From a virus: DNA of 32,886 bases. Under the pieces are notes generated by a model. The model ran no database searches. It saw nothing but the letters and a program-made list of their open reading frames with translations, and had not been told where the DNA came from. A program made the position numbers and the translations under genes. Where the stretch lies: IMG/VR virus record IMGVR_UViG_3300037245_000636, positions 1 to 32,886 of that record; one strand, written 5' to 3'. Positions 5,539 to 11,827 of the stretch are shown piece after piece. The first letter of the stretch is position 1. Each line of letters opens with the position of its first letter.

Positions 5539-5584
5539 AAAATAAAAGATTTATCTTGACAAACTGCCTTAAATAGAGTAATAT
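5539..5584 (+). promoter_or_regulatory. Rightward sigma70 promoter with repeated 26-bp box
   Basis: TTGACA (5556-5561), a 17-nt spacer and TAATAT (5579-5584) form a strong promoter for the gene at 5634. The 26 bp at 5539-5564, which include the -35 element, recur without mismatch at 11275-11300. Inside is the inverted repeat AAGAT-TT-ATCTT (5546-5557), abutting the -35, a likely operator. TCCTGA occurs twice just upstream at 10-bp spacing (5524, 5534). Confidence 0.75.
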
Positions 5585-5633
5585 GCGGTTGTCGCCTCCC
5601 GATCTGATGGCGTTTTAACAGTTTAAGGATAGC

Positions 5634-5969
5634 ATGAACGTAAGAATACCATACGCAAAGCTCAAAGATGCAGTCGTATCCTCTGGGATGACATATACCC
5701 AGATAAAGAACGAGGACTGGCAATTCACCCTTCCAGACATACTCTCTCCCGAAGAAATCATTAAGGTTAAACACCTAAAGAACCTTGTCATTAGATGGTT
5801 AAAGGCAGATTTCAAGGAAAGACAGTATATAGGCACATTAAAAGCAGCTCTATTCAGCAGGTTCGATCAAATGGAGGATTATATCACTCTACAGGGGTTA
5901 AGCAATCTATCCGGTGAAGAAAAGCTGGACAGGGCTTATAAAGAGTGGAAGGAGTCTAAGAATGGCTGA
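5634..5969 (+). CDS. Unknown 111-aa protein preceding the beta-helix gene
   Basis: This is the first gene after the rightward promoter. ATG 5634 has AAGGA 5 nt upstream. The protein is alpha-rich: YAKLKDAVVSSGMTYTQIKNEDWQF, then SPEEIIKVKHLKNLVIRWLKADFKERQ, and a C-terminal EEKLDRAYKEWKESKNG. No family is recognised. Its stop overlaps the start of the beta-helix gene by 8 nt, so the two are co-translated. It may be an accessory or assembly partner of that protein, by context only. Confidence 0.65.
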   Translation: MNVRIPYAKLKDAVVSSGMTYTQIKNEDWQFTLPDILSPEEIIKVKHLKNLVIRWLKADFKERQYIGTLKAALFSRFDQMEDYITLQGLSNLSGEEKLDRAYKEWKESKNG

Positions 5970-7413
5970 TGTTGTTAATCTATTAGGAGATAGCTCGAGC
6001 GGAGCAACAGGAACTACGGCAATATCTGGGTGCATTCCGAAAGCAGTATGGGACGTTAATACTTGGGATGCTTTTGTAGGTGACGTTCAAGGATCCCCTC
6101 TTTTTACTGGTACGGGCAAGCCTTGGACAGATCTTGGCGGTGGAAAAATCCAATTAACAGACACAAGCAATCTTACTGGTGGTATTGATATTTATGTTAG
6201 AATCTCCAACAGTGATAGTGGGGGTGCTGACGGCTATTATCTAGTTACTGCCAGTGATAGCGATACCATAACTTTCGACGACGTGCCTCTTGTCGGCACG
6301 GCAACATGGATAACATCCGGCACAGCAGATTACTCAATAGGCGGAATAGGAGATATAAGGGCGAATACGGGCGGAAGTGAAGATTTACAAGACCAATTTG
6401 ATGACATTGGTAACTTCGCAGCAGATGGTACACATAACGTAGATATTCTTATAAATCGCACTGTGAATGGTGTAGTAACCGAGGATTACTCGTTACTCGT
6501 TAACCAGATATTAGGCTCTACCACAACAAGAGTAAGGACAATAAGCACAAATAGCAGTTTTGAGGACGATGGAACGCGGAATCTGACAATAGATACAAGC
6601 ACAGAATTAGCTACAGGACTGTTTGATATAGCTGCTGGGGCGAATTATCTTACTTTTAAAAACATTATATTTGATGCTGGTGACAGTGCCAATTATGGTG
6701 TTTGGATGATAAGTAACGCCAATTATGAAGTATTTGAAAATTGCGAATTTTTACAAGCTAAAATTGATGGCCTGCACGTCAATTCATCCTGCGTAGATAC
6801 ACGTATTCAAAACTGCGATTCACATGATAATTTAAACTATGGCATTTATTTTAGGGCCACAAATGGCTCTATATACGGCGGTCGTTTTTACGACAACCAA
6901 GATTCGGGTATATACCAAAGGTCATCAGTCTGCCAAATAACAAATACTAGGTGCTATACTAATACAACAGCAGGTATACAATTAGACGCAAACGCAGACG
7001 TTTGCACTCTAAGCAATAATATTTGCAATGAAAATACGGGTTCTGGGATTTTACTAGGCACTAGCAATCTGCGGTTAAACATTTTTAATAACTCCTGCTC
7101 AGAGAATACCGTTTATGGTTACTTGTTAAGCACTCCGCAACAATCAATTATATTCTTTGGTTTTAACCATGCTTATTTAAACGGCACTGCTCCATCGGAT
7201 GAAGCTCTAACAGAGGCAGAGTTTTTAGTGTTTAGTGAAGGCAATAATATTGTCGGCGATCCATTACTTGACGCAAACTACACCCCATCAAGCTCAAGCC
7301 CACTAATAGACGCAGGCGTAGGCGGCACAGGTGATATAATCGGTGCCTTATGTGCTACAGCAGGCGGTGGGGCAGGTGGCGGAGTAATGCCGCTCAGTGG
7401 CTTACTAGGTTAG
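5962..7413 (+). CDS. Right-handed parallel beta-helix protein, possible spike or surface protein
   Basis: Start ATG 5962 (MADVVNLLGDSSSG) has GGAG 7 nt upstream and overlaps the preceding gene. A longer frame from 5914 lies entirely inside that gene and is rejected. Of 483 aa, roughly residues 195-420 consist of repeating rungs of about 22-25 residues (NYEVFENCEFLQAKIDGLHV, TRIQNCDSHDNLNYGIYF, SIYGGRFYDNQDSGIY), with Asn/Gly turns typical of PbH1/NosD-like beta-helices. The C-terminus has the PLIDAG...GDIIGA motif common at the end of such proteins, then a Gly-rich tail. No signal peptide is obvious. Such folds occur in tailspikes and glycan-active enzymes. Sharing a promoter box with the virion genes favours a virion role; enzymatic residues cannot be assigned. 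Confidence 0.85.
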   Translation: MADVVNLLGDSSSGATGTTAISGCIPKAVWDVNTWDAFVGDVQGSPLFTGTGKPWTDLGGGKIQLTDTSNLTGGIDIYVRISNSDSGGADGYYLVTASDSDTITFDDVPLVGTATWITSGTADYSIGGIGDIRANTGGSEDLQDQFDDIGNFAADGTHNVDILINRTVNGVVTEDYSLLVNQILGSTTTRVRTISTNSSFEDDGTRNLTIDTSTELATGLFDIAAGANYLTFKNIIFDAGDSANYGVWMISNANYEVFENCEFLQAKIDGLHVNSSCVDTRIQNCDSHDNLNYGIYFRATNGSIYGGRFYDNQDSGIYQRSSVCQITNTRCYTNTTAGIQLDANADVCTLSNNICNENTGSGILLGTSNLRLNIFNNSCSENTVYGYLLSTPQQSIIFFGFNHAYLNGTAPSDEALTEAEFLVFSEGNNIVGDPLLDANYTPSSSSPLIDAGVGGTGDIIGALCATAGGGAGGGVMPLSGLLG

Positions 7414-7628
7414 CTCTTTGATAAGTCCATAACACGACTATACTCCTTCATGCTCATAGGCCAGCAACCAGCAAACAGTAAAATATCAGCCCTTCGCCAG
7501 CAATAACGGCCAGGGGTGGGGCAGGAGTGAGGCGGCAATAAACCCTTTTTCCTCATCTTATTGATGGTTTGTTCGTGAATGTTCAGGATTAAGCCGACTT
7601 CTTTAGAGTAGATCAGGTCTTTGTCCAT
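7410..7628 (-). CDS. AlpA/MerR-like winged helix-turn-helix protein
   Basis: This 72-aa protein starts at ATG 7628, sharing one base with the preceding stop (TAATG). LIYSKEVGLILNIHEQTINKMRKKGLLPPH (5-34) is a MerR/AlpA-type helix-turn-helix. It is followed by a wing, PGRYCWRRADILLFAG, matching the RR(Y/W)...DI pattern of excisionase and AlpA proteins. It probably binds DNA and is the best candidate in the window for a regulator of the two control regions, though that link is inference. Its stop overlaps the convergent beta-helix gene by 4 nt. Confidence 0.75.
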   Translation of the reverse strand: MDKDLIYSKEVGLILNIHEQTINKMRKKGLLPPHSCPTPGRYCWRRADILLFAGCWPMSMKEYSRVMDLSKS

Positions 7629-7906
7629 TATAGCTCCTTTGCTTTATCAGTTAGAGTCACCACAAGATTAACTAGCTCTTTAGTTGTTTCGCCAAGCACG
7701 AATGGCGTGTAGTCTTCCTGACTAAACCAGTCTATAAGCTCATCAAATAACTCAGCTTTAGCCTTAAGGGTGTCAATATCTGCGTTGTATTTAGTCAGCA
7801 ATTTATTATGTTCTATGAGTAGATCACGGTATTCTGTTTGGGCGGTTATGGCTATATCTCCATAATGAGTTATGATTTCTTCTATCTTTACGCATCTTTT
7901 ACACAT
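7628..7906 (-). CDS. Unknown 92-aa helical protein
   Basis: ATG 7906 overlaps the stop of the micropeptide upstream (TAATG), with AAGGAG 9 nt before it. The protein begins MCKRCVKIEEIITHYGD (CxxC at 2-5), then a long helix (YRDLLIEHNKLLTKYNADIDTLKAKAELFDELIDWF) likely to form a coiled coil, and ends LVNLVVTLTDKAKEL. The function is unknown. It is directly coupled to the HTH gene downstream. Confidence 0.6.
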   Translation of the reverse strand: MCKRCVKIEEIITHYGDIAITAQTEYRDLLIEHNKLLTKYNADIDTLKAKAELFDELIDWFSQEDYTPFVLGETTKELVNLVVTLTDKAKEL

Positions 7907-7989
7907 TAGTACAACTCCTTCGATCCATTAAGAAACAGACAATTCAACATAGTTAACGTTCCAGCCAGTACAGCTTTTAATAGTTTCAT
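7906..7989 (-). CDS. 27-aa hydrophobic micropeptide
   Basis: ATG 7989 overlaps the TGA of the zinc-ribbon gene (ACATGA), and its TAA shares a base with the next ATG. It is therefore wedged perfectly between two coupled genes. The peptide MKLLKAVLAGTLTMLNC continues LFLNGSKELY. A Lys-containing start and a hydrophobic core resemble a signal or lipoprotein-type leader or a minimal membrane peptide. The in-register coupling on both sides is the main support. Confidence 0.5.
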   Translation of the reverse strand: MKLLKAVLAGTLTMLNCLFLNGSKELY

Positions 7990-8243
7990 GTTACAATCCT
8001 TCCGATTAGGGGCTTAAGTGCTTTTTCCCATGCTCTCCATTTCATAGTTGAGCGTTTACGTTTCGTGTATTCCTTTGGGCTTACTTGGCGCCGGGTTGCC
8101 TCAAGAGACAAAAGCACGTTTTCCTGTGTTTTAAGGGTATTCTTGATGTGCCTATATAAAGACTCAAGAGGCTCGCCAAGCCACTCGCCACAGTCGGGAC
8201 AGTAAGTTGTTTCGTGGATCTTGTCGCATTTAATACAGAGCAT
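7986..8243 (-). CDS. Zinc-ribbon small protein
   Basis: ATG 8243 shares one base with the previous stop (TAATG), with AAAGGAAG upstream. The 85-aa protein has MLCIKCDKIHETTYCPDCGEW: C3, C6, C15 and C18 form a classic four-cysteine zinc ribbon. A helical basic region follows (EYTKRKRSTMKWRAWEKALKPLIGR). A nucleic-acid or RNA-polymerase-binding role would fit the architecture but is not shown. Confidence 0.65.
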   Translation of the reverse strand: MLCIKCDKIHETTYCPDCGEWLGEPLESLYRHIKNTLKTQENVLLSLEATRRQVSPKEYTKRKRSTMKWRAWEKALKPLIGRIVT

Positions 8244-8485
8244 TATCTTCCTTTCGTTTCAATATCGGTTATCTTACCATCATGCCTAACGTGACACAAT
8301 GAAGTTTGATCGCCTGCCTTATCCTCACCAACCAACCGGATAAGAATATCAGCACCACAGGCATAGATAATACGGTCACAAACATCGGCCTTACACCGCC
8401 TTACAGCCTCTAATTTGACCAGGTGCAGGGTGGTGGCGCGGGGGTGGATTAGGATGCTTTCCAGCTTGTTATCGTCTTCATTCAT
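8243..8485 (-). CDS. Unknown 80-aa protein
   Basis: ATG 8485 has AAAGGG 6 nt upstream. The protein has a helix followed by a beta-rich core: LVKLEAVRRCKADVCDRIIYACGADILIRLVGED and SLCHVRHDGKITDIETKGR. No family is recognised. It heads a coupled group of five genes ending in the HTH protein and follows a stem-loop at 8517-8556. Confidence 0.6.
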   Translation of the reverse strand: MNEDDNKLESILIHPRATTLHLVKLEAVRRCKADVCDRIIYACGADILIRLVGEDKAGDQTSLCHVRHDGKITDIETKGR

Positions 8486-8516
8486 TATAAACCCTTTCGG
8501 TTAAAGTAGTTAAAGT

Positions 8517-8556
8517 CCCCGCCTGCCTTGCGGCGTACGCCTTGCGCGTGACGGGG
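8517..8556 (-). terminator. GC-rich intercistronic stem-loop with inner palindrome
   Basis: CCCCG (8517-8521) pairs with CGGGG (8552-8556), and the perfect palindrome GGCGTACGCC (8532-8541) lies in the loop. On the minus strand it is followed by ACTTTAAC rather than a U-run. The GGCGGGG-ACTTTAA ending matches the edge of the element at 3698-3723. Confidence 0.4.
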
Positions 8557-8564
8557 GATGGGGG

Positions 8565-8744
8565 CTAATGGTAGCAAGATTCATAAAAGTCATTATCGTG
8601 ACTATTATCAGCTTCCGCATATCCCCGCATATCTCTGTCAAGTTCGGCCATGTGTTTATTATATTCCTTGGTTGTAATCTCACCAGACGCCAGTTCTTCT
8701 TCTAAAATCTGATCTTCTCTTGCTCTTGAGCCTTCAATACTCAT
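8565..8744 (-). CDS. Small conserved-type phage protein, 59 aa
   Basis: ATG 8744 has TTTAGGAG 9 nt upstream. The protein is a charged helix pair: MSIEGSRAREDQILEEELAS, GEITTKEYNKHMAELDRDMRGYAEA, and an acidic end. The pattern (E..L..G.IT..E.N..M.E..RD.R..A) is one I associate with short uncharacterised phage proteins. No function is known to me. Confidence 0.6.
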   Translation of the reverse strand: MSIEGSRAREDQILEEELASGEITTKEYNKHMAELDRDMRGYAEADNSHDNDFYESCYH

Positions 8745-8784
8745 CGTTAATACTCCTAAAAAGGTTAATAAAATAGTTAGCAGA

Positions 8785-8806
8785 CGGCAACCGTGTTTTA
8801 TTGCCG
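8785..8806 (-). terminator. Short intercistronic hairpin
   Basis: CGGCAA (8785-8790) and TTGCCG (8801-8806) form a perfect 6-bp stem with a 10-nt loop. It lies in the 79-nt gap between the genes ending at 8824 and starting at 8744. There is no U-tract, so its function is open. Confidence 0.35.
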
Positions 8807-8823
8807 AAAGCTAAATACTTAGT

Positions 8824-9336
8824 TTACTGTATCTCGCGCAACTGGTCAAGTTCGTCAGAAGTGAAAAACCTGCCTATATCATTGGAAATCTTTTCACATC
8901 TTAAATACAAGTCAAGTGCTTTCCGGCTGTCGATGTCATAGCCGAAGTTATCGCACCAATACTCGAAACCTTCTGTTTCGTAGCTGTCAGAGGAAATGCA
9001 AGCCAAGAGACTATAATCGCTAGGTGCTTTTTTGTTTAGCCTTATGCAGGAAGGCAGGGGGCCTTTGGAAGGGTCTGCGAAACCGAAATTACCCTGCATC
9101 ATGTGCTTGCCTTCTCGGCTTACAGCTTTATAGCTGTCAACAAGGGAGTTGCCGAAATCAAACGAAAAAGACTTCCTTCCTTTCGCAATCACAACAATAT
9201 TCCAACAAGACCGCTGTTGTGTGTCACCTTCAAAGTGTTTTCGGTGTCCAGTATAAACCTTATCAATAGTAATTCCTGTCGATTCTACAAACTTTGCTGC
9301 TTGTATGTCATATTCTGATAATACTTGCGTTTTCAT
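8824..9336 (-). CDS. Conserved phage protein of unknown function, 170 aa
   Basis: ATG 9336 has AAGGGAATGG upstream. The protein contains AAKFVESTGITIDKVYTGHRKHFEGDTQQRSCWNIVVIAKGRKSF, SFDFGNSLVD, APSDYSLLACISSD, and FEYWCDNFGYDIDSRKALDLYLRCEKI. This set (FL..TGT, ....DG.T...R, F.FG.S, P..YD.LAC, F..FC..FGYD.DS) matches a family of uncharacterised proteins common in phage early regions, as I remember it. No catalytic motif is visible. It stands alone between two hairpins. Confidence 0.75.
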   Translation of the reverse strand: MKTQVLSEYDIQAAKFVESTGITIDKVYTGHRKHFEGDTQQRSCWNIVVIAKGRKSFSFDFGNSLVDSYKAVSREGKHMMQGNFGFADPSKGPLPSCIRLNKKAPSDYSLLACISSDSYETEGFEYWCDNFGYDIDSRKALDLYLRCEKISNDIGRFFTSDELDQLREIQ

Positions 9337-9380
9337 AATCCATTCCCTTAATAAAAGTTAATAAAGTCAATTACCAACAA

Positions 9381-9400
9381 GCCCGGAGAGAAGGCCGGGC
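9381..9400 (-). terminator. Short GC hairpin between genes
   Basis: GCCCGG (9381-9386) and CCGGGC (9395-9400) form a 6-bp all-GC stem with an 8-nt loop. On the minus strand TTGTTGG follows. It is a weak intrinsic terminator or a processing hairpin in the 80-nt gap between two leftward genes. Confidence 0.4.
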
Positions 9401-9416
9401 GTGTTAGTGATGGGCT

Positions 9417-9602
9417 TTAGACATAAACCCGGCTAACACCCTTAAAAGGCTTATACGGGTTAGCGTGGATCTTTTCAAGTGCTTTATCAGCATCGGTCTT
9501 GCTCATTGCCTTGGTTAGCTGTTGGATCTGCCCGCATTGTTCAGCGTAAACAGCATATAAAAATGACAAGGCAGGTCCAATCCAGTAATTAGGAGCATTC
9601 AT
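9417..9602 (-). CDS. Unknown 61-aa protein
   Basis: ATG 9602 has an excellent SD (GGGGAGG, 8 nt) and overlaps the preceding TGA as ATGA. This rules out the longer frame from 9638. The protein begins MNAPNYWIGPALSFLYAVYAEQCGQIQQL, then a helix with Lys/Asp, and ends in a basic Tyr/Val tail (YKPFKGVSRVYV). The hydrophobic N-terminal third is too short and broken to be a confident membrane span. The function is unknown. Confidence 0.6.
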   Translation of the reverse strand: MNAPNYWIGPALSFLYAVYAEQCGQIQQLTKAMSKTDADKALEKIHANPYKPFKGVSRVYV

Positions 9603-9772
9603 CTTATAACCTCCCCAGACAATACCAGCGAATAACACTCAACCGAAGAAGATCCATTATCAATCCATTGACGATCTTTTACGATACGATGCTTGCGCCG
9701 GGTGGATCTTTCCTCTTGCTTCTTATTACTGCAAGCCTGTTTATAACTTGCCGTATTTGGGTAATGTAACAT
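9599..9772 (-). CDS. Unknown 57-aa basic protein
   Basis: ATG 9772 has AGAGG about 6 nt upstream, and its TGA overlaps the next ATG. The protein begins MLHYPNTASYKQACSNKKQE, then a very basic stretch (ERSTRRKHRIVKDRQW) and a C-terminal SSVECYSLVLSGEVIR. The basic middle could bind nucleic acid. There is no recognisable family. Support is mainly coupling and the SD. Confidence 0.5.
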   Translation of the reverse strand: MLHYPNTASYKQACSNKKQEERSTRRKHRIVKDRQWIDNGSSSVECYSLVLSGEVIR

Positions 9773-9784
9773 AATACACCTCTT

Positions 9785-9853
9785 TCAATTAAATAAACAC
9801 TTAACAATTAAATAAGCAATAAAAAACGTAAATGCAAAATAAGGGTCAAACAT
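9785..9853 (-). CDS. 22-aa membrane micropeptide
   Basis: ATG 9853 has a consensus SD (TTAGGAGG, 6 nt away) placed right at the end of the upstream gene. The peptide is MFDPYFAFTFFIAYLIVKCL followed by FN, one continuous hydrophobic span rich in Phe. Such a strong SD for so short a frame is hard to explain otherwise. It resembles the peptide at 3601-3678 in design but not in sequence. Confidence 0.55.
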   Translation of the reverse strand: MFDPYFAFTFFIAYLIVKCLFN

Positions 9854-9863
9854 GGGACACCTC

Positions 9864-10091
9864 CTAAGCAGCAAGCCATTCTTTCCTGTAACGGAGCCAC
9901 AATGGGCGCCAGTCCTGTTTCAATTGCCTTGCCGCTGTCATTGCACCAGCAAGGGTCTTATGTCCCGAAATAGCCTGTGGGCGGCCGTCAGAGGGAACCA
10001 GCTCAACAGTATAACAGCCAGAACCGGACATATTGAACTTTTCAGCGTTTGGTGATGTTGGATAACTGTATTCTACTTGTTTAGTCTGCAT
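9864..10091 (-). CDS. Unknown 75-aa protein
   Basis: ATG 10091 follows TTTTAAGGAGTAC, the ribosome-binding block shared with several leftward genes. The protein begins MQTKQVEYSYPTSPNAEKFN, continues GCYTVELVPSDGRPQAISGHKTL, and ends in a basic, Trp-rich helix (AARQLKQDWRPLWLRYRKEWLAA). An alpha/beta fold is likely. No family is recognised. Confidence 0.6.
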   Translation of the reverse strand: MQTKQVEYSYPTSPNAEKFNMSGSGCYTVELVPSDGRPQAISGHKTLAGAMTAARQLKQDWRPLWLRYRKEWLAA

Positions 10092-10130
10092 TGCTCGTAC
10101 TCCTTAAAATAAAGATTAACATTTAACAAA

Positions 10131-10152
10131 CTGCCGCCATGGGCTGCGGCAG
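10131..10152 (-). terminator. Strong 7-bp hairpin, terminator-like
   Basis: CTGCCGC (10131-10137) and GCGGCAG (10146-10152) form a perfect GC-rich stem with an 8-nt loop. On the minus strand TTTGTTAA follows, a partial U-tract. It lies directly after the 317-aa leading gene and may limit transcription into the rest of the block. Confidence 0.5.
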
Positions 10153-10163
10153 GGAGTTAAGGA

Positions 10164-11117
10164 TTAGATCCATAATGCTTTAATATAGCCGTCATACTTG
10201 CGGGCCTTGCGTTTCCAATCAAACTCATAAGCCATGACAGCAGCCAGATCAGAGCCGGATTTACTCATTATACACATATTAGGGCCTTTGCGTTTCGTCT
10301 CGCAAACAGTGTATTTAGTGTAACGTTCGCCAGTGTAATGCACGCCGCAATTAGGCTTGTAACCGCGAAAAGCGTTACCATTAGGGGTGAAACGTGACAA
10401 GCCAGCCGACTCAAGATCAGTAATAGCACTGGCGGTTAGTTCCTTTTTAATTAAAGCGTCTCGGTCTCGCTCCTGTTGACGTTCAAGTTTCCTGGCTCGG
10501 TCTTTTGCCAGTTCGGCTCTTGCGGCTGTGTAATAATCAGACTTGGTAATGCCTAAAATATTCTCACAAAAGGCCCAAATATTCTTTTTTGGTATTGCTT
10601 TTAAAGCTATTTGGATGTATAATCGTCCTGACAGCATACATTTTAGGATGTTTGCATAGCCAATATATAAATGGCTATTGGCTCTGATAAGCTCGAAATC
10701 AGCTTTTAAAGCGGTAACGTCCTGTTTATAGCCTTTTGTGAAAGTAGTACCCTGTGAGTCATGGTTAGGGTAAAAATCACCGTGACGGCTTATATTGCGG
10801 ATAGTACGCTTCTTTCGGCCGTCAATAGCAGCATAACGAACGCCAAAAGAACCGTTTTTATTCTGGACTAAGTTCTTATAGCCAAAGCAATAGCCGTCAG
10901 TTTCAGGCCATAAGCCGTGAATAGTTATTTGAGTGCGATACTTGTAAACAGGGACATTGACGCCTGAAAGCGACTCAAGAGTCAATCCGTCTCGCTCAAT
11001 AGTATCAAGTGTGATATTTGGAATAGTTCGAGGTGCTGTATTGAGCTTGCGTTTTGCCATAAAGTCGACAGGTGCAGCCAATACAGTATCGAGCTTTTCA
11101 CAGTCTTTTGCTTTCAT
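10164..11117 (-). CDS. Large unknown protein heading the second leftward block
   Basis: Start ATG 11117 (MKAKDCEKLDTV) has GGAG 7 nt upstream; a TTG two codons earlier is less likely. At 317 aa it is the largest leftward gene. The N-terminal half is beta-rich (YKYRTQITIHGLWPETDGYCFGYKN, GSFGVRYAAIDGRKKRTIRN). A helical section includes a highly charged helix (ARAELAKDRARKLERQQER), and the C-terminus is basic and aromatic (YEFDWKRKARKYDGYIKALWI). No catalytic motif or known family is recognised. First position after a strong promoter suggests an abundant early protein. Confidence 0.75.
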   Translation of the reverse strand: MKAKDCEKLDTVLAAPVDFMAKRKLNTAPRTIPNITLDTIERDGLTLESLSGVNVPVYKYRTQITIHGLWPETDGYCFGYKNLVQNKNGSFGVRYAAIDGRKKRTIRNISRHGDFYPNHDSQGTTFTKGYKQDVTALKADFELIRANSHLYIGYANILKCMLSGRLYIQIALKAIPKKNIWAFCENILGITKSDYYTAARAELAKDRARKLERQQERDRDALIKKELTASAITDLESAGLSRFTPNGNAFRGYKPNCGVHYTGERYTKYTVCETKRKGPNMCIMSKSGSDLAAVMAYEFDWKRKARKYDGYIKALWI

Positions 11118-11160
11118 AATCAAACTCCAATAAAATAAACATCATTAACATTACCCTTAT

Positions 11161-11189
11161 ACTATCGGGTATAAACAACAATAAGTCAA
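11161..11189 (-). promoter_or_regulatory. Leftward promoter for the second block
   Basis: On the minus strand TTGACT (11189-11184) is followed after 17 nt by GATAGT (11166-11161), similar to TATAGT at the other divergent region. The leader to ATG 11117 would be about 37 nt, with none of the inverted repeats seen before the methyltransferase. Confidence 0.55.
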
Positions 11190-11192
11190 ATG

Positions 11193-11221
11193 AAAATACG
11201 ACAAAATACGAATAAATATGA
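11193..11221. repeat. Three tandem repeats phased at 10 bp
   Basis: AAAATACGA occurs at 11193-11201 and 11203-11211, and a two-mismatch copy TAAATATGA at 11213-11221. The copies lie on one face of the helix. GAATAAATAT also occurs twice (11210, 11261). The repeats sit just behind the leftward promoter and about 70 bp before the rightward one, so a regulator site or a bent region is likely. Confidence 0.5.
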
Positions 11222-11274
11222 ATATACCCTGTAAATCATCAATACAAGGCTTATATCAATGAATAAATATCACT

Positions 11275-11320
11275 AAAATAAAAGATTTATCTTGACAAAC
11301 ACCGAACAAAAGGGTAACAT
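11275..11320 (+). promoter_or_regulatory. Rightward promoter of the virion gene block, with repeated 26-bp box
   Basis: TTGACA (11292-11297), a 17-nt spacer and TAACAT (11315-11320) form the promoter. The 26 bp at 11275-11300 equal those at 5539-5564, including the inverted repeat AAGAT-TT-ATCTT (11282-11293). Sequences downstream of the box differ, so the identity is confined to the upstream and -35 segment. Confidence 0.75.
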
Positions 11321-11361
11321 AGACCCTAACAAGAACCGAACAAGTCTAATTTGGTGCGATA

Positions 11362-11508
11362 ATGAGCGATACAACCGTAAACATGATTAAAGCAATCCAT
11401 GAGGGTTTATATGACGGCATCAGGGGCAAAAAGCTCAAATTAAGCAAACAACAGCTATTACTACTCAACAGCAATAAAAGGGCAAAGGTTGTTAATTATG
11501 AGCGGTAA
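11362..11508 (+). CDS. Unknown 48-aa protein, first rightward gene
   Basis: ATG 11362 lies about 35 nt after the predicted transcription start. The SD is weak (TTGGTG). The protein MSDTTVNMIKAIHEGLYDGI continues with a basic, Leu-rich helix (KKLKLSKQQLLLLNSNKRAK). It overlaps the next gene by 11 nt. Small and unassigned; the coding call rests on position and overlap. Confidence 0.5.
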   Translation: MSDTTVNMIKAIHEGLYDGIRGKKLKLSKQQLLLLNSNKRAKVVNYER

Positions 11509-11662
11509 ACAAGTAAGACAAGCAATAGACCAGGCAACCATAGACCGCCAGGATCACAAACCACGTCAATACACCTGCAAAACAGCGAGAGAATGGCAAG
11601 ACATAAACAATAAGCTAACAGCAGCATCATTCGACATTCAGACAGGACTGGAGTGCAAGTGA
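11498..11662 (+). CDS. Unknown 54-aa protein
   Basis: ATG 11498 has AAAGG 9 nt upstream inside the previous gene. The protein reads MSGKQVRQAIDQATIDRQDH, KPRQYTCKTAREWQDINNKL, TAASFDIQTGLECK. It is polar and mostly helical. Its TGA overlaps a GTG start of the next gene. No family is recognised. Confidence 0.55.
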   Translation: MSGKQVRQAIDQATIDRQDHKPRQYTCKTAREWQDINNKLTAASFDIQTGLECK

Positions 11663-11823
11663 ATAACATAAACATAGCAAATCCAACGCCAGCTAGCGGT
11701 TATGAGTATGAAGGCAAAGTGCTTGAGGATATGACAAAAAAAGAGCTAATAGCAGCGTTAATAAGAATGCACGAACTAACAAGCTTACAATACACCGGCG
11801 CAAGGCCATTACAAACAAGGTGA
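11659..11823 (+). CDS. Unknown 54-aa protein (GTG start)
   Basis: GTG 11659 overlaps the preceding TGA (GTGA), with GGAG 5 nt upstream. The protein begins MNNINIANPTPASGYEYEGK and has a helix DMTKKELIAALIRMHELTSL. It stops 4 nt before the small terminase gene. This may be a small accessory of packaging by position only. Confidence 0.55.
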   Translation: MNNINIANPTPASGYEYEGKVLEDMTKKELIAALIRMHELTSLQYTGARPLQTR

Positions 11824-11827
11824 ATCA

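Noticed and set aside
5914-5961. Earlier start for the beta-helix gene (MKKSWTGLIKSGRSLR)
   Set aside because: It lies inside the upstream gene in another frame; the ATG at 5962 has a proper SD and gives a typical N-terminus.
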